NCBI RefSeq assembly: GCF_030285365.1
Contig: NZ_JASVDS010000003.1
Coordinates: 248,001 to 312,000, forward strand
Origin: Roseateles subflavus
Lineage (GTDB): Bacteria > Pseudomonadota > Gammaproteobacteria > Burkholderiales > Burkholderiaceae_C
Reading direction: 5' to 3'
Length of the DNA: 64,000 nucleotides
A program made the position numbers and the translations under genes. Of the stretch, positions 9,579-18,861 are shown one piece after another (the stretch's first letter is position 1; every line of letters begins with the position of its first letter). The notes below the pieces were generated by a model that was not told where the DNA came from, ran no database searches, and saw only the letters and a program-made list of their open reading frames with translations.

Positions 9579-9671
9579 GACGTCGGGAGCCACAAGAGTT
9601 GGGTAGGAGCCCCTAGGCATGGTTTACCCGGGGGACATGGCGGCACTACAGCGGTGAATCATAATCGCCGC
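9579..9671. promoter_or_regulatory. Divergent gspG / gspC promoter region
   Basis: Ninety-three bases separate the two start codons. The A+T-rich core near 9655-9665 reads as CATAAT on the plus strand (9660-9665) and TATGAT on the minus strand (9658-9663), so -10-like elements for both directions overlap. The plus-strand element ends only 6 bases before the gspC ATG, so if used, the gspC transcript would have almost no leader. No convincing -35 hexamers were found. Confidence 0.4.
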
Positions 9672-10343
9672 ATGATTGCTCGACTGAGTGCGTTTCTTGT
9701 CTGGGCCCTGTTGGGTCTGGCCATCGTCTATTGGGGTATGACGCTCGGTCTGCGCTCGCCCGCAGCGCCCGCGCAGACCCTGGCCGTGGCCGATGCCGCC
9801 GCGCCCCGTTCCGATCTCGGCCGCCTGCTGGGCGTCACACCCGCGCAGGCCGAGGCCGCCCCGTCGCCCGACGAGAGCCGCTTCAAGCTGCTGGGCCTGG
9901 TGGCGCCGAAGCGCGTGGATGGCCATGAGCAGGAAGGCGTGGCATTGATCTCCGTCGACGGCGGCCCGCCACGCACGGTGCGCGTCGGCGCGCTGGTGGA
10001 CGGCGACCGCCAGCTGCTGGCCATCACGACCAGCGGCGTGAGGATCGGCCGTGAGGGCGGCCCCTCGATCACGCTGAGCCTGGCGCCGCTGCTGCCCGCG
10101 CAAGGCGTGGCCCTGCCGTCGCAGCCGCCGGCGACCTACGCGCTGTCCGCCCCCATGGCGCAGCCGGCGCCCCCGCTCCAAGGCGTGGCACCGCCCATGG
10201 GCGCCCAGCCGGACCCCGGCGCGGTACCGGGCATGATGCCGCCCGCCACGCTGCCGCCGCCTCGGCCGCAGGCCGCGCAGGCCGGGCAGCCGAGCCAGGT
10301 GCCGCCGCCCGCGCCCGGGCCCAACAGCCTGCCGCTGCGCTGA
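9672..10343 (+). CDS. gspC: Type II secretion protein GspC
   Basis: Bitopic inner-membrane protein connecting the platform to the GspD secretin. The 223-residue product has a membrane segment at about residues 5-24 and a homology-region domain (ESRFKLLGLVAP through TLSLAPLLP, about 75-145). Instead of the PDZ or coiled-coil end seen in many GspC proteins, it ends in an 80-residue Pro/Ala/Gln-rich tail. It is transcribed away from gspG-F. An intrinsic terminator follows at once. No Shine-Dalgarno is visible before the ATG. Confidence 0.92.
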   Translation: MIARLSAFLVWALLGLAIVYWGMTLGLRSPAAPAQTLAVADAAAPRSDLGRLLGVTPAQAEAAPSPDESRFKLLGLVAPKRVDGHEQEGVALISVDGGPPRTVRVGALVDGDRQLLAITTSGVRIGREGGPSITLSLAPLLPAQGVALPSQPPATYALSAPMAQPAPPLQGVAPPMGAQPDPGAVPGMMPPATLPPPRPQAAQAGQPSQVPPPAPGPNSLPLR

Positions 10344-10384
10344 GCCGCCGCGGGCCGTGGTGCCCGCTGAAGCGCACAAGAAGA

Positions 10385-10409
10385 GGGCCGCGTGACGCGG
10401 CCCTTTTTT
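10385..10409 (+). terminator. Intrinsic terminator after gspC
   Basis: Eight-base-pair stem GGGCCGCG / CGCGGCCC (10385-10392 and 10396-10403) with a TGA loop, followed by six T residues. It ends the gspC transcript and separates it from the converging cobT-like gene. Confidence 0.9.
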
Positions 10410-10448
10410 CTTCCATGGAGCGCGGGCGCTGGCCGTCGCTGTGGGGGA

Positions 10449-11576
10449 TCAGGACTCCGTGTCGCCTGCCGTTCCGGGCATGCCCAGCAATCCGGGCCGA
10501 CTGCTGAGCCGCCCGGGTCCGGAGACGCGCACGGCGGGTGGCGGGGGAGGCGGCATCAGCGTGTCAGCCGAATCGTGCAAATCCGTCAGCATGGCGGCCG
10601 CGGCGCGCAGCATGGGCCAGGCGAGCAGGGCGCCGCAGCCATCCGCCGCGTCCAGACCCAGCTCCAGCAGCGCTGCGGCGTGGAACTGCGCCAGCGCCTG
10701 GTCGATGCCGTGGTGGGTGTGGCTGCGGCAGAAGACGGCGTAGTCGGTGACGGGCGCCGCGATCATCGAGGCCGCCTTGAGCGCCGCGCAGGCCGGCAGC
10801 CCGTCGACGACGATGAGGTGGCGCTTGCTCGCGGCCACCAGCATGGCGCCAACCATCACGGCCGTCTCGAAGCCACCGAAGGCCGCGAGCACATCCATTG
10901 GATCGACCGCCTCCCGGTGGCGGGCCTGGCAGGCCAGCAGCAGCCCGAGCAGCGGGTCGAGCTGGTCCTGCCGCATGTCGGGGCCGGACACGATGAAGTC
11001 CTTCACCGGCAGGTCGCACAGGCGGGACATCACGAGTGCGCCGGCCTCGAAGGCGCCCTGGCCCAGCCCGGCGCAGACGAGGACATTGCCGGTGAACTTG
11101 TCGGCGATTTCCATGCCCACGCGCACGGCGGCGTGGGCATGTTCCAGGCTCATCGCGGGGCCGAGACGGCTGTTGCGGGTGCCATGGGCGATCTTGCGCG
11201 ACTGCAGGCGCGGGTTGGGCGGCATTTCCTCCGCGATGCCACAGTCGATCAGCGAGAGCTGCAGCCCCTGCGTGCGGGCGAGCACGCTGCAGGGCAGGCG
11301 GTTGTGCAGGAGGAGGTCGGCGTGCTGCTTGGTCGTGCGGCCCCACATCAGGGGCAGGCCGTCGACGGCCAGCCCGTGGTCGGCCACGAAGAGGGCCACG
11401 GTCGGGTCGCGGAACCGAGGTGTCAGGCTGTCCTGGATCAGGCCCAGCCGGATGGCCAGGGGCTCGAGCTCCCCCAGCCCGCCCGCGAGCGCCGCGCGCC
11501 GCTGCAGCCGCTCGCTCAGGGCGCGGCGCAGTTCGGGGTTGGCGGTGGGGGAGATCAGGGACTGGTGGATGGACAT
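10449..11576 (-). CDS. cobT: CobT-family phosphoribosyltransferase homologue, divergent
   Basis: Belongs to the nicotinate-nucleotide:5,6-dimethylbenzimidazole phosphoribosyltransferase family, which makes the lower-ligand riboside of cobalamin. Family landmarks in the 375 residues are VALFVADHGLAVDGLP, LGPAMS, DPMDVLAAFGGFE, LIVVDGLPACAAL and a C-terminal DGCGALLAWPML. Two catalytic positions look altered. Where CobT normally has GELGMANTT or GEMGIGNTT, this protein reads LGQGAFEAGAL, and the C-terminal GEGSGAAL segment reads ADGCGALL. Compared from memory, both catalytic glutamates appear lost or changed to Asp. It stands alone between gspC and ilvA without other cob genes. It could be a paralogue with another role. 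Confidence 0.8.
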   Translation of the reverse strand: MSIHQSLISPTANPELRRALSERLQRRAALAGGLGELEPLAIRLGLIQDSLTPRFRDPTVALFVADHGLAVDGLPLMWGRTTKQHADLLLHNRLPCSVLARTQGLQLSLIDCGIAEEMPPNPRLQSRKIAHGTRNSRLGPAMSLEHAHAAVRVGMEIADKFTGNVLVCAGLGQGAFEAGALVMSRLCDLPVKDFIVSGPDMRQDQLDPLLGLLLACQARHREAVDPMDVLAAFGGFETAVMVGAMLVAASKRHLIVVDGLPACAALKAASMIAAPVTDYAVFCRSHTHHGIDQALAQFHAAALLELGLDAADGCGALLAWPMLRAAAAMLTDLHDSADTLMPPPPPPAVRVSGPGRLSSRPGLLGMPGTAGDTES

Positions 11577-11707
11577 GGACGCTGTCAGGCCGGCGACGGT
11601 TGCCGCTGGCCGGATTGTGCGTCATGCGGACTGCGTCGCCGCCACGATCTTTCCTGCAGCGTGGCTTTGCGCCGGCCTTGCGCCCGCCTAACGCAATCGC
11701 GCGGAGG

Positions 11708-13285
<1,578 letters not shown>

Positions 13286-13450
13286 CTGCGATCTCCAAAG
13301 CGAGTGTTGCGGCACTGCATCATAAGGTGGGGGTCTGGAGCCGCGCGACGGCCGGGCGGCGCGAGGTGTCGCCCTTGGTCAAGGGCCCTGAGACGGTGCA
13401 CGAACGCTGTCCACCAGGGTGCGCTTCGTCCGCCACCCGGGCGGTCCAGG

Positions 13451-13592
13451 CGAAAAAAAACCCGAAGCCTTGCAGCTTCGGGTTGAATCCACCATGGAGG
13501 CGGTGGAGGAGACAAACGGTCGGGACCAAAATGGTGCAAAAATCATGCACAAAGCGGGTGCGCATACGTTTGCGCGTTCGCTATTCCCAATG
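13451..13592 (-). ncRNA. Candidate small RNA or attenuated ilvA leader
   Basis: The stretch begins about 7 bases after a good minus-strand -10 element and ends at a strong intrinsic terminator, so a transcript of about 140 nt is predicted with no protein gene inside it. The RNA would contain a GUGCA/UGCAC stem-loop, a C/U-rich single-stranded stretch UCUCCUCCACCGCCUCC (13495-13511) complementary to Shine-Dalgarno sequences, a UCCACC/GGUGGA hairpin and the terminator hairpin. Two readings are open: a free-standing trans-acting small RNA, or a leader whose terminator attenuates ilvA 170 bases downstream. A short frame MVDSTRSCKASG through the hairpin has no run of Ile, Val, Leu or Thr codons, which argues against classical ilv attenuation. 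Confidence 0.5.
13453..13484 (-). terminator. Intrinsic terminator, minus strand, upstream of ilvA
   Basis: Stem AACCCGAAGC / GCTTCGGGTT (arms 13459-13468 and 13475-13484) with a six-base loop, followed on the minus strand by a run of eight T residues (13453-13460), two of which also pair in the stem. It terminates leftward transcription. The only leftward promoter visible upstream is the one at 13599-13627. Confidence 0.85.
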
Positions 13593-13598
13593 AAATCC

Positions 13599-13627
13599 AT
13601 TCTATGTTGCGTGATGCTGCGCTGCAA
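13599..13627 (-). promoter_or_regulatory. Sigma-70-like promoter, minus strand
   Basis: TTGCAG (13622-13627 read on the minus strand), 17-base spacer, TAGAAT (13599-13604). Transcription would start near 13592 and run toward ilvA through the terminator at about 13451-13484. Confidence 0.6.
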
Positions 13628-13762
13628 TATCAAAAGGGTTGCGGCATTGGAGCGACGGCTCTAGTCCGCACGAAGGCGTGACATCCTCCAGTCATCCAGC
13701 GGGTGGGCGGCCCGGTGACCGGCGCCCCGCCGGGCTTTTGATTTGGGCTCACAATGCGCGCC

Positions 13763-14185
13763 ATGGAATGCACGATCAATTGGATGGGCACGGACGGCAT
13801 GAGCTTCGTCGCCCAGACCGGCAGCGGCCACATGCTGGCCATGGACGGCGCCCCGGAGGGCGGCGGGCACAACCTGGCGCCTCGCCCGATGGAGACGGTG
13901 CTGGCCGGCACTGGCGGCTGCACGGCCTATGACGTCGTCCTGATCCTCAAGCGCGGCCGACATGACGTGCGCGGCTGCCAGGTGCAGCTCAAGGCCGAGC
14001 GGGCCGCGACCGACCCGAAGGTCTTCACGGGCATCCACATGCATTTCGTGGTGACGGGCAAGGCGCTGGACCGCGCGGCCGTGGAGCGCGCCGTCGCGCT
14101 CTCGCACGAAAAGTACTGTTCCGCCAGCATCATGCTGGCCAAGACCGCCGCCATCACGACATCGGTGGAGCTCGTCGAGGGCTGA
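13763..14185 (+). CDS. OsmC-family protein
   Basis: Small thiol-dependent peroxidase-like protein of the OsmC/Ohr superfamily, YhfA-like branch. The 140 residues contain NLAPRPMETVLAGTGGCTAYDVVLIL and the second cysteine in HEKYCSASIML; from this start the pair is Cys53 and Cys119, the positions used as the redox pair in the superfamily. The protein begins MECTINWMG, the usual start in related betaproteobacterial proteins; an ATG nine bases upstream (13754) is also possible. Substrate cannot be told from sequence. It converges on coq7. Confidence 0.88.
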   Translation: MECTINWMGTDGMSFVAQTGSGHMLAMDGAPEGGGHNLAPRPMETVLAGTGGCTAYDVVLILKRGRHDVRGCQVQLKAERAATDPKVFTGIHMHFVVTGKALDRAAVERAVALSHEKYCSASIMLAKTAAITTSVELVEG

Positions 14186-14249
14186 TCGCCGCAAGTCGAG
14201 CCTGATGGCGCCCGATGGCGCCTGATGCGTCATCAGCGGCCGGCGGGCC

Positions 14250-14885
14250 TCAGAGGCGGTGGGCCACCGTGGTCATCACCCGGGCTGCCAGGCGCATGAG
14301 GTCCGGGATCGGCGCCGGCAGGCTGCGGCCACCCGCGTCCAGCGCATGCTGCGCATGGGCGGCCTCGTCCTGCTTCATCTGATCCACGATCTCCCATGAC
14401 CGCCGGTCCTCGGCCGGCAGGCGATCCAGGTGCGAGGCCAGATGCTGTTCCACCTGCCGCTCCGTCTCGATCAGGAATCCCAGGCTGACCTTGTCTCCCA
14501 GCAGCCCGGCCAGGCCGCCGAGTGCGAAGGCCCCGCCGTACCACAGCGGGTTCAGCAGACTCGGGCGGTCCTGGAGTTCATCGAGGCGTTCGCGTGTCCA
14601 GGCCAGATGGTCGATTTCCTCCGCGGCGGCCTGGTGCAGCTGCTTGCGCAGGCCCTCGTCGCGCGAAAGCAGTGCCTGGGACTGGTACAGCGCCTGGGCG
14701 CAGACCTCTCCGACGTGGTTGACGCGCATCAGGGCGCCCGCATGGGCGCGTTCGGTGTCCGTCAGCGCGGCTGGCGCGCTGTGTGCCGGATTGGCACGGC
14801 CGGCCGCCGGGCGGCCCCAGACGGTCAGCAGCCCGTGGCCGACCGCGCTGAGCAATCGATCCTTGAAGTCATGGGAGCGGGGCAT
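14250..14885 (-). CDS. coq7: 3-demethoxyubiquinol 3-hydroxylase (Coq7)
   Basis: Diiron hydroxylase of ubiquinone synthesis that converts demethoxyubiquinol to demethylubiquinol. The 211-residue four-helix protein carries the expected metal ligands: [35 protein letters not shown] and [12 protein letters not shown] at 14885 ([12 protein letters not shown]) is chosen because conserved sequence begins there; the frame stays open upstream but encodes nothing recognisable. Replaces UbiF in organisms that lack it. Confidence 0.95.
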   Translation of the reverse strand: MPRSHDFKDRLLSAVGHGLLTVWGRPAAGRANPAHSAPAALTDTERAHAGALMRVNHVGEVCAQALYQSQALLSRDEGLRKQLHQAAAEEIDHLAWTRERLDELQDRPSLLNPLWYGGAFALGGLAGLLGDKVSLGFLIETERQVEQHLASHLDRLPAEDRRSWEIVDQMKQDEAAHAQHALDAGGRSLPAPIPDLMRLAARVMTTVAHRL

Positions 14886-15208
14886 GTCAGGCCTTGATCG
14901 AGGCCCCTGGCGGGCCGGTTGGCAGAGACCCACCAGTGTAAAAGGAGCCGCGCGGATGGTCTCGCCGGGGCGCAGTGCCCCAAATCCCCTCGGCCGTCCA
15001 TGGCTTGGTTCGTGACGGTCATATGAACATAGCCAAATGTTTGATCGTCGTTGCCGAACGACAACGGATGACAAACTGTCATGATTTCCAGGTGGCGAAT
15101 CAGGGAAAACCTTTGGTTCAATCACGCCAACTTCCATGCAAACCCTCGGCGCCAGCCGGCCGGGTTGCCTTGGTTGCCTGACCCCTGATGACTCTTTCGG
15201 AGCTACGA
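14886..15208. promoter_or_regulatory. Divergent regulatory region between coq7 and the first porin (323 bp)
   Basis: No gene is visible. Two palindromes lie side by side: GTCGTT-gccg-AACGAC at 15047-15062 and ATGACA-aac-TGTCAT at 15068-15082. Both are plausible protein-binding or hairpin sites 125-160 bases upstream of the porin start. No clear -35/-10 pair was identified in either direction. The porin Shine-Dalgarno CGGAG is at about 15199-15203. Confidence 0.5.
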
Positions 15209-16225
15209 ATGAATAAGACGATCCTGGTTGGCGCCGTGCTGGCTGCCTTCGCTGGTGCCGCTGCGGCCCAGTCTTCCGTGACCCTGTTCGGCGTGATCGA
15301 CGCCAACGTGCGCTCTGCCAAGACCGGCAGCGCCACCATCAAGCAAGTGGGCACCGACGGCCTGAACGCCAGCCGCCTGGGCGTGCGTGGCACCGAAGAC
15401 CTCGGTGGCGGCCTGAAGGCCGGCTTCTGGCTGGAAGCCGCCCTGAATCCGGACACCGGCACCGCTGATACCTCCCGCTTCTGGGGCCGCCGCGCCACCG
15501 TGAGCCTGAGCTCCACCGAGATGGGTGAACTGCGCATCGGCCGCCACAAGGTGGCTGCCCGTCTGGCCATCGACGGCTTCACCCCCTTCGAGACCACCGG
15601 CATCGGCGAGATCACCAAGGCCTACTCGACCCTGGGCAGCGGCGCTGACACCCTGAACCGTTCGGACAACCAAGTGGCCTACAGCCTGCCGGACAACCTG
15701 GGCGGCGTGTACGGCACGTTCGAGCTGGGCGCTGGCGAAGGCACCGACGGCAAGAAGTACAGCTCCGGCCGTCTGGGCTACAAGGACAAGGAACTGAACG
15801 TCGCTGCTGCCTATGCACAGACCGACGCCAAGGGCGACAAGTACAAGGTGACCGTGCTGGGCGCTTCGTACGACTTCGGCGTGGCCACCGTCATGGGTAC
15901 CGTGTCCAACACCAAGTTCGGCGCCTACAAGCAGTCCATCTTCACGATCGGCGCCAAGGTGCCCGTCACGAAGGAAGGCTCGGTCCGCGTGCACTACGCC
16001 CGTTCGAACGCCAACGACGCCGTCGCTACCGCCAAGGTGGCTGACGACCTGAACATCCTGTCGTTCGGCTACGTGCACGACATTTCCAAGCGCACCGGCC
16101 TGTACGCCACGTACTCGCAAATCGACAACAAGGGCAACTCCAAGGTCGCCATCGCCGGCGCCCCTGCCGCTGCTGCCGGCCAGAAGTCCTCGGCCTACGA
16201 AGTGGGCGTGCGCCACAGCTTCTGA
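15209..16225 (+). CDS. Outer-membrane porin (Omp32-like), copy 1
   Basis: Trimeric general porin of the Gram-negative porin family for passage of small solutes. The 338-residue precursor has a signal peptide [20 protein letters not shown] cut before QSSVTLFG. The betaproteobacterial porin motif [19 protein letters not shown] follows at about residues 50-70. The C-terminal Phe (GVRHSF) is needed for barrel assembly. ATG at 15209 has a CGGAG site; an upstream in-frame start would spoil the signal peptide. It is followed by its own terminator and a paralogue. Confidence 0.95.
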   Translation: MNKTILVGAVLAAFAGAAAAQSSVTLFGVIDANVRSAKTGSATIKQVGTDGLNASRLGVRGTEDLGGGLKAGFWLEAALNPDTGTADTSRFWGRRATVSLSSTEMGELRIGRHKVAARLAIDGFTPFETTGIGEITKAYSTLGSGADTLNRSDNQVAYSLPDNLGGVYGTFELGAGEGTDGKKYSSGRLGYKDKELNVAAAYAQTDAKGDKYKVTVLGASYDFGVATVMGTVSNTKFGAYKQSIFTIGAKVPVTKEGSVRVHYARSNANDAVATAKVADDLNILSFGYVHDISKRTGLYATYSQIDNKGNSKVAIAGAPAAAAGQKSSAYEVGVRHSF

Positions 16226-16270
16226 TGTCTGCCGGCCCCAGCCCTTCGGGGCTGCCACGCCGAGCCGCAC

Positions 16271-16296
16271 AAGCCGCCCTCCGGGGCGGCTTTTTT
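16271..16296 (+). terminator. Intrinsic terminator after porin 1
   Basis: Stem AAGCCGCCC / GGGCGGCTT (16271-16279 and 16284-16292) with loop TCCG, running into six T residues (16291-16296). Confidence 0.92.
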
Positions 16297-16487
16297 CATG
16301 CCCTCGCCAGCCGCGGCGGGGTTCGTTCTGCACCGTTCTTGTGCATCTGTCAGCCTGCTTTCAGCCTTGTCGCCATAGCGACAGGGTTAGTGCTTGTGGG
16401 TGGCCTGCAACGTCGCGTCTAGGCCTCCGGGACCATCTGTCACAGAATCCATTGCGACGCTTCATTCATAAAGCAGGAGACAGATAC

Positions 16488-17621
16488 ATGAAGAAGGCTA
16501 CTCTGGTTCTGGGTTTGCTGGCTGCCAGCGTGAGCGCTGCCTACGCCCAGTCGAGCGTGACGCTCTACGGCATCGTGGACGGCGGCGTTCGCATCACGGA
16601 TAACGAAGGTTCCGCCCCGAGCGGCCAAGGCTCGGTGACCCGCGTGGTCGGCGGCGGCTTCTCTCAAAGCCGCCTGGGCGTGAACGTCACGGAAGACCTC
16701 GGTGGTGGCATGAAGGTGCTGGCCAACCTGGAACACCGCCTGAATCTGGACACCGGTTCCGCCAACCCCGCGCCGCTGCCCTTCTGGATGCAGTCGTGGG
16801 TCGGCCTGCAAAGCAGCGACTTCGGCCGCGTGACCATCGGCCGCCAGTACAACGTGCTGTTCGATCTGGTGACCAGCACCTACGTGTCCTATCCCTATTC
16901 CCCGTACTTCGACGTCTACAAGCCTGAAGTGGGCCTGGCGCTGAGCGCTCGTGCCGACAACATGGTCAAGTACCTGTTCGAGCAAGGCCCGATCCGCGGC
17001 GAGCTGCAGGTGAGTGCCGGCGAGGGCGGCGGTGGCCGCACCGTCGGTGGCGTGGTGCGCTACTCGGCGGACGGCATCTCCGTCGGCGCCGGCATGCAGG
17101 ACTACATGCTGCCGTCCAGCGCCAAGATCAAGGCCACGACCTTCGGTGGTTCGTACAAGGTCGGCGACTGGTACGTCAATGCGGGCTGGGGCGAGAACAA
17201 GGTGGAAGGCACGCCGACGGCGGCAGATGCCACCACCATCGCCAGCACGCTGCTGTGGGCCTCGTTCAACAACGGCGGCACGGGCTACGACGCCGCACTG
17301 GGTGGCGCCGCCGGCCTGCTGGGCCTGAAGAAGCGCACGATGTGGACCCTGGGCCTGGGCTATCAGATGACGCCTCAGCTGAACCTGGGCACCCACTTCT
17401 ACAGCGCCAAGCAGACCGGTGCCCTGGCTGCCCTGGAGCTGAAGGCCAAGTTCTGGTCGGCCGTGGCCGACTACGCGCTGTCCAAGCGCACCGACCTGTA
17501 CGCCGAGATCGACCGTACCTCGCTGACGGGTGACCACGCCAGCCTGAACAGCGCTGCCGGGGCCCCGAACGGTGCCAAGACCCGCCTGGGCTACACCGTC
17601 GGCATCCGTCATCGCTTCTGA
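16488..17621 (+). CDS. Outer-membrane porin (Omp32-like), copy 2
   Basis: Second porin of the same family, 377 residues, with signal peptide MKKATLVLGLLAASVSAAYA before QSSVTLYGIVDGG. It shares the SRLGVNVTEDLGGGMKVLANLEHRL block with copy 1 but is longer and clearly diverged, with an extra GAALGGAAGLLGLKK segment. It ends GIRHRF, keeping the terminal Phe. AGGAGA Shine-Dalgarno lies before ATG 16488. Its own 5' region (16297-16487) and terminator suggest separate regulation. Confidence 0.95.
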   Translation: MKKATLVLGLLAASVSAAYAQSSVTLYGIVDGGVRITDNEGSAPSGQGSVTRVVGGGFSQSRLGVNVTEDLGGGMKVLANLEHRLNLDTGSANPAPLPFWMQSWVGLQSSDFGRVTIGRQYNVLFDLVTSTYVSYPYSPYFDVYKPEVGLALSARADNMVKYLFEQGPIRGELQVSAGEGGGGRTVGGVVRYSADGISVGAGMQDYMLPSSAKIKATTFGGSYKVGDWYVNAGWGENKVEGTPTAADATTIASTLLWASFNNGGTGYDAALGGAAGLLGLKKRTMWTLGLGYQMTPQLNLGTHFYSAKQTGALAALELKAKFWSAVADYALSKRTDLYAEIDRTSLTGDHASLNSAAGAPNGAKTRLGYTVGIRHRF

Positions 17622-17644
17622 TCTGCGCACTTGTTCGCGCAATC

Positions 17645-17667
17645 GAGGGCCCTTCGGGGCCCTTTTT
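17645..17667 (+). terminator. Intrinsic terminator after porin 2
   Basis: GGGCCC-TTCG-GGGCCC (17647-17662) followed by five T residues; the UUCG tetraloop makes it very stable. Confidence 0.92.
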
Positions 17668-17755
17668 CATGTCCTGTTAAGTTCTTGTGCATAGCATCAC
17701 GGCGCCAGTCTGCCGGGCAGCTAGTCTCTGCTGCATCGGGCCTGGAGTCGAGATC

Positions 17756-18523
17756 ATGAGTGCCTTCAAGAAACTGTTGACGTTGGGATGGGTGGTGGGC
17801 CTGGTGGCCTGTGCCCATCATCCGGTGACTGCGCCCGAGTCGCCCACCGTGGAGCCGGCACGGACGGAGGCGGCGGTTCTGCCGCAGGACTGGACGGACC
17901 GCGAGCTGCCCGGCAAGGCCCGCACACGCTACAGCATGGACGAGCGGGCCAGTCGGCCCTGTGTCCAGGCCAAGGCACAGGGGTCGGCCAGCCTGCTGCG
18001 GCGCCGGCTGCAGTTGCCGGTCGACCAGTTGCAGGAGGTCCGCTTCGAGTGGTGGATCGACCGCTTCGAGTCGAGTCGCGAGGTGGAGGATCCAGACATC
18101 GACGACGCGCCCGCCAGCCTGGTGCTGGCCTTCGATGGCGACGTCGGTCTCCTGCCTCTGCGAACCCGCATGCTCTACGAGCTGGCGCACACCATCATGG
18201 GCGAGGCGCCGCCGTATGCCACGCTGATGTATGTGTGGGACGCGAAGGCGCCGGTGGGGACGGTGAAGGTCAGTCCCCGCAGTGACCGCATCCGCAAGAT
18301 CGTCATCGGCTCCGGGCAGGACCGGCGCGGGGGCTGGATGCGCTTCAGCCGCAACGTGGTCGACGACTACCGCCTGGCCTTTGGCGAGGCGGCAGGGCCG
18401 TTGATCGGGGCGGCGTTGATGACGGATGCGGACAACGGCCGCGGGCGCGCCGAGGCCTGCTACGGCCCCGTGCAGTTCCTGGATGCCGCTTATCGCGAGC
18501 TGCCGGGCAGCCTGCGGTTCTGA
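17756..18523 (+). CDS. DUF3047-family lipoprotein
   Basis: A 255-residue protein with a lipoprotein signal (MSAFKKLLTLGWVVGLVAC) whose acylated Cys would be residue 19. The DUF3047 pattern follows: FEWWIDRFESSREVED, SLVLAFDGD, APPYATLMYVWDAKAPVGT, GGWMRFSRNVVDDYRLAFGE and GAALMTDADN. No enzymatic role is established for this family. The start is fixed by the signal peptide; the frame is open farther upstream. Not coupled to its neighbours. Confidence 0.85.
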   Translation: MSAFKKLLTLGWVVGLVACAHHPVTAPESPTVEPARTEAAVLPQDWTDRELPGKARTRYSMDERASRPCVQAKAQGSASLLRRRLQLPVDQLQEVRFEWWIDRFESSREVEDPDIDDAPASLVLAFDGDVGLLPLRTRMLYELAHTIMGEAPPYATLMYVWDAKAPVGTVKVSPRSDRIRKIVIGSGQDRRGGWMRFSRNVVDDYRLAFGEAAGPLIGAALMTDADNGRGRAEACYGPVQFLDAAYRELPGSLRF

Positions 18524-18575
18524 CCTGGCAGGGGTGAGCCCGCCAACGTCGGCGCAGCAGCAGCCGAGGACTCTC

Positions 18576-18764
18576 TCAACGGTGCGTGCTGGACGCCGCT
18601 GACGCCGGTGCCGGCACCGGGGTGCTTGCGGGCGCCATGGCGGCAGGCTTGGCCGGCGGCAGGGTCAAGGGGCCCTTCTGTCCGCAGGCCGAGAGCGCGG
18701 CCAGGCTGCACAGGGCGAGGGCGCCCAGCCTGGCGGCAGCCCCAAGTCGGCCGCGCGACCGCAT
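18576..18764 (-). CDS. lptM: LptM-like small lipoprotein
   Basis: Tiny lipoprotein of about 62 residues. After a basic N-terminus and hydrophobic stretch comes LSACGQKGPLTLPP, the signature of LptM (YifL), which helps oxidative maturation of the LptDE translocon. The Pro/Ala-rich tail is typical. ATG 18764 has an AAGG site nine bases upstream; ATGs at 18773 and 18794 are alternatives. In many proteobacteria this gene precedes lysA; here it lies back to back with cyaY and no lysA is in view downstream. Confidence 0.75.
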   Translation of the reverse strand: MRSRGRLGAAARLGALALCSLAALSACGQKGPLTLPPAKPAAMAPASTPVPAPASAASSTHR

Positions 18765-18861
18765 CGATGGCATGGCCTTGCGGGCTGTTCGCATGGAATC
18801 GGCCCCGTGGGGGACTAAACTGCCGCCTGGATTGATCTTCATACCTGCCAGTTTATCGGTC

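Larger units (their letters stand above)
13286..13753. other. Intergenic region between ilvA and the OsmC-family gene (468 bp)
   Basis: No convincing protein gene. On the minus strand it holds a sigma-70-like promoter at 13599-13627, then about 140 bases ending at a strong terminator near 13451. About 165 bases of otherwise featureless leader follow up to ilvA. A near-perfect NtrC-like box, GGACC-AAAAT-GGTGC, lies at 13523-13537. The plus-strand side (13630-13753) carries only the short upstream region of the OsmC-family gene. Confidence 0.7.

Noticed and set aside
13379-13633. Small minus-strand open frames through the region upstream of ilvA as a leader peptide
   Set aside because: No run of regulatory Ile/Val/Leu/Thr codons, and the hairpin lies mid-frame; the non-coding RNA reading fits better.
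14222-14236. CTGATG-cgt-CATCAG hairpin between the convergent OsmC-family gene and coq7
   Set aside because: Short stem with no T run on either strand; too weak to call as a terminator.
14885-15137. Longer coq7 product from an upstream in-frame start
   Set aside because: The added 84 residues show no conserved sequence and would cover the divergent promoter region; the family start matches 14885.
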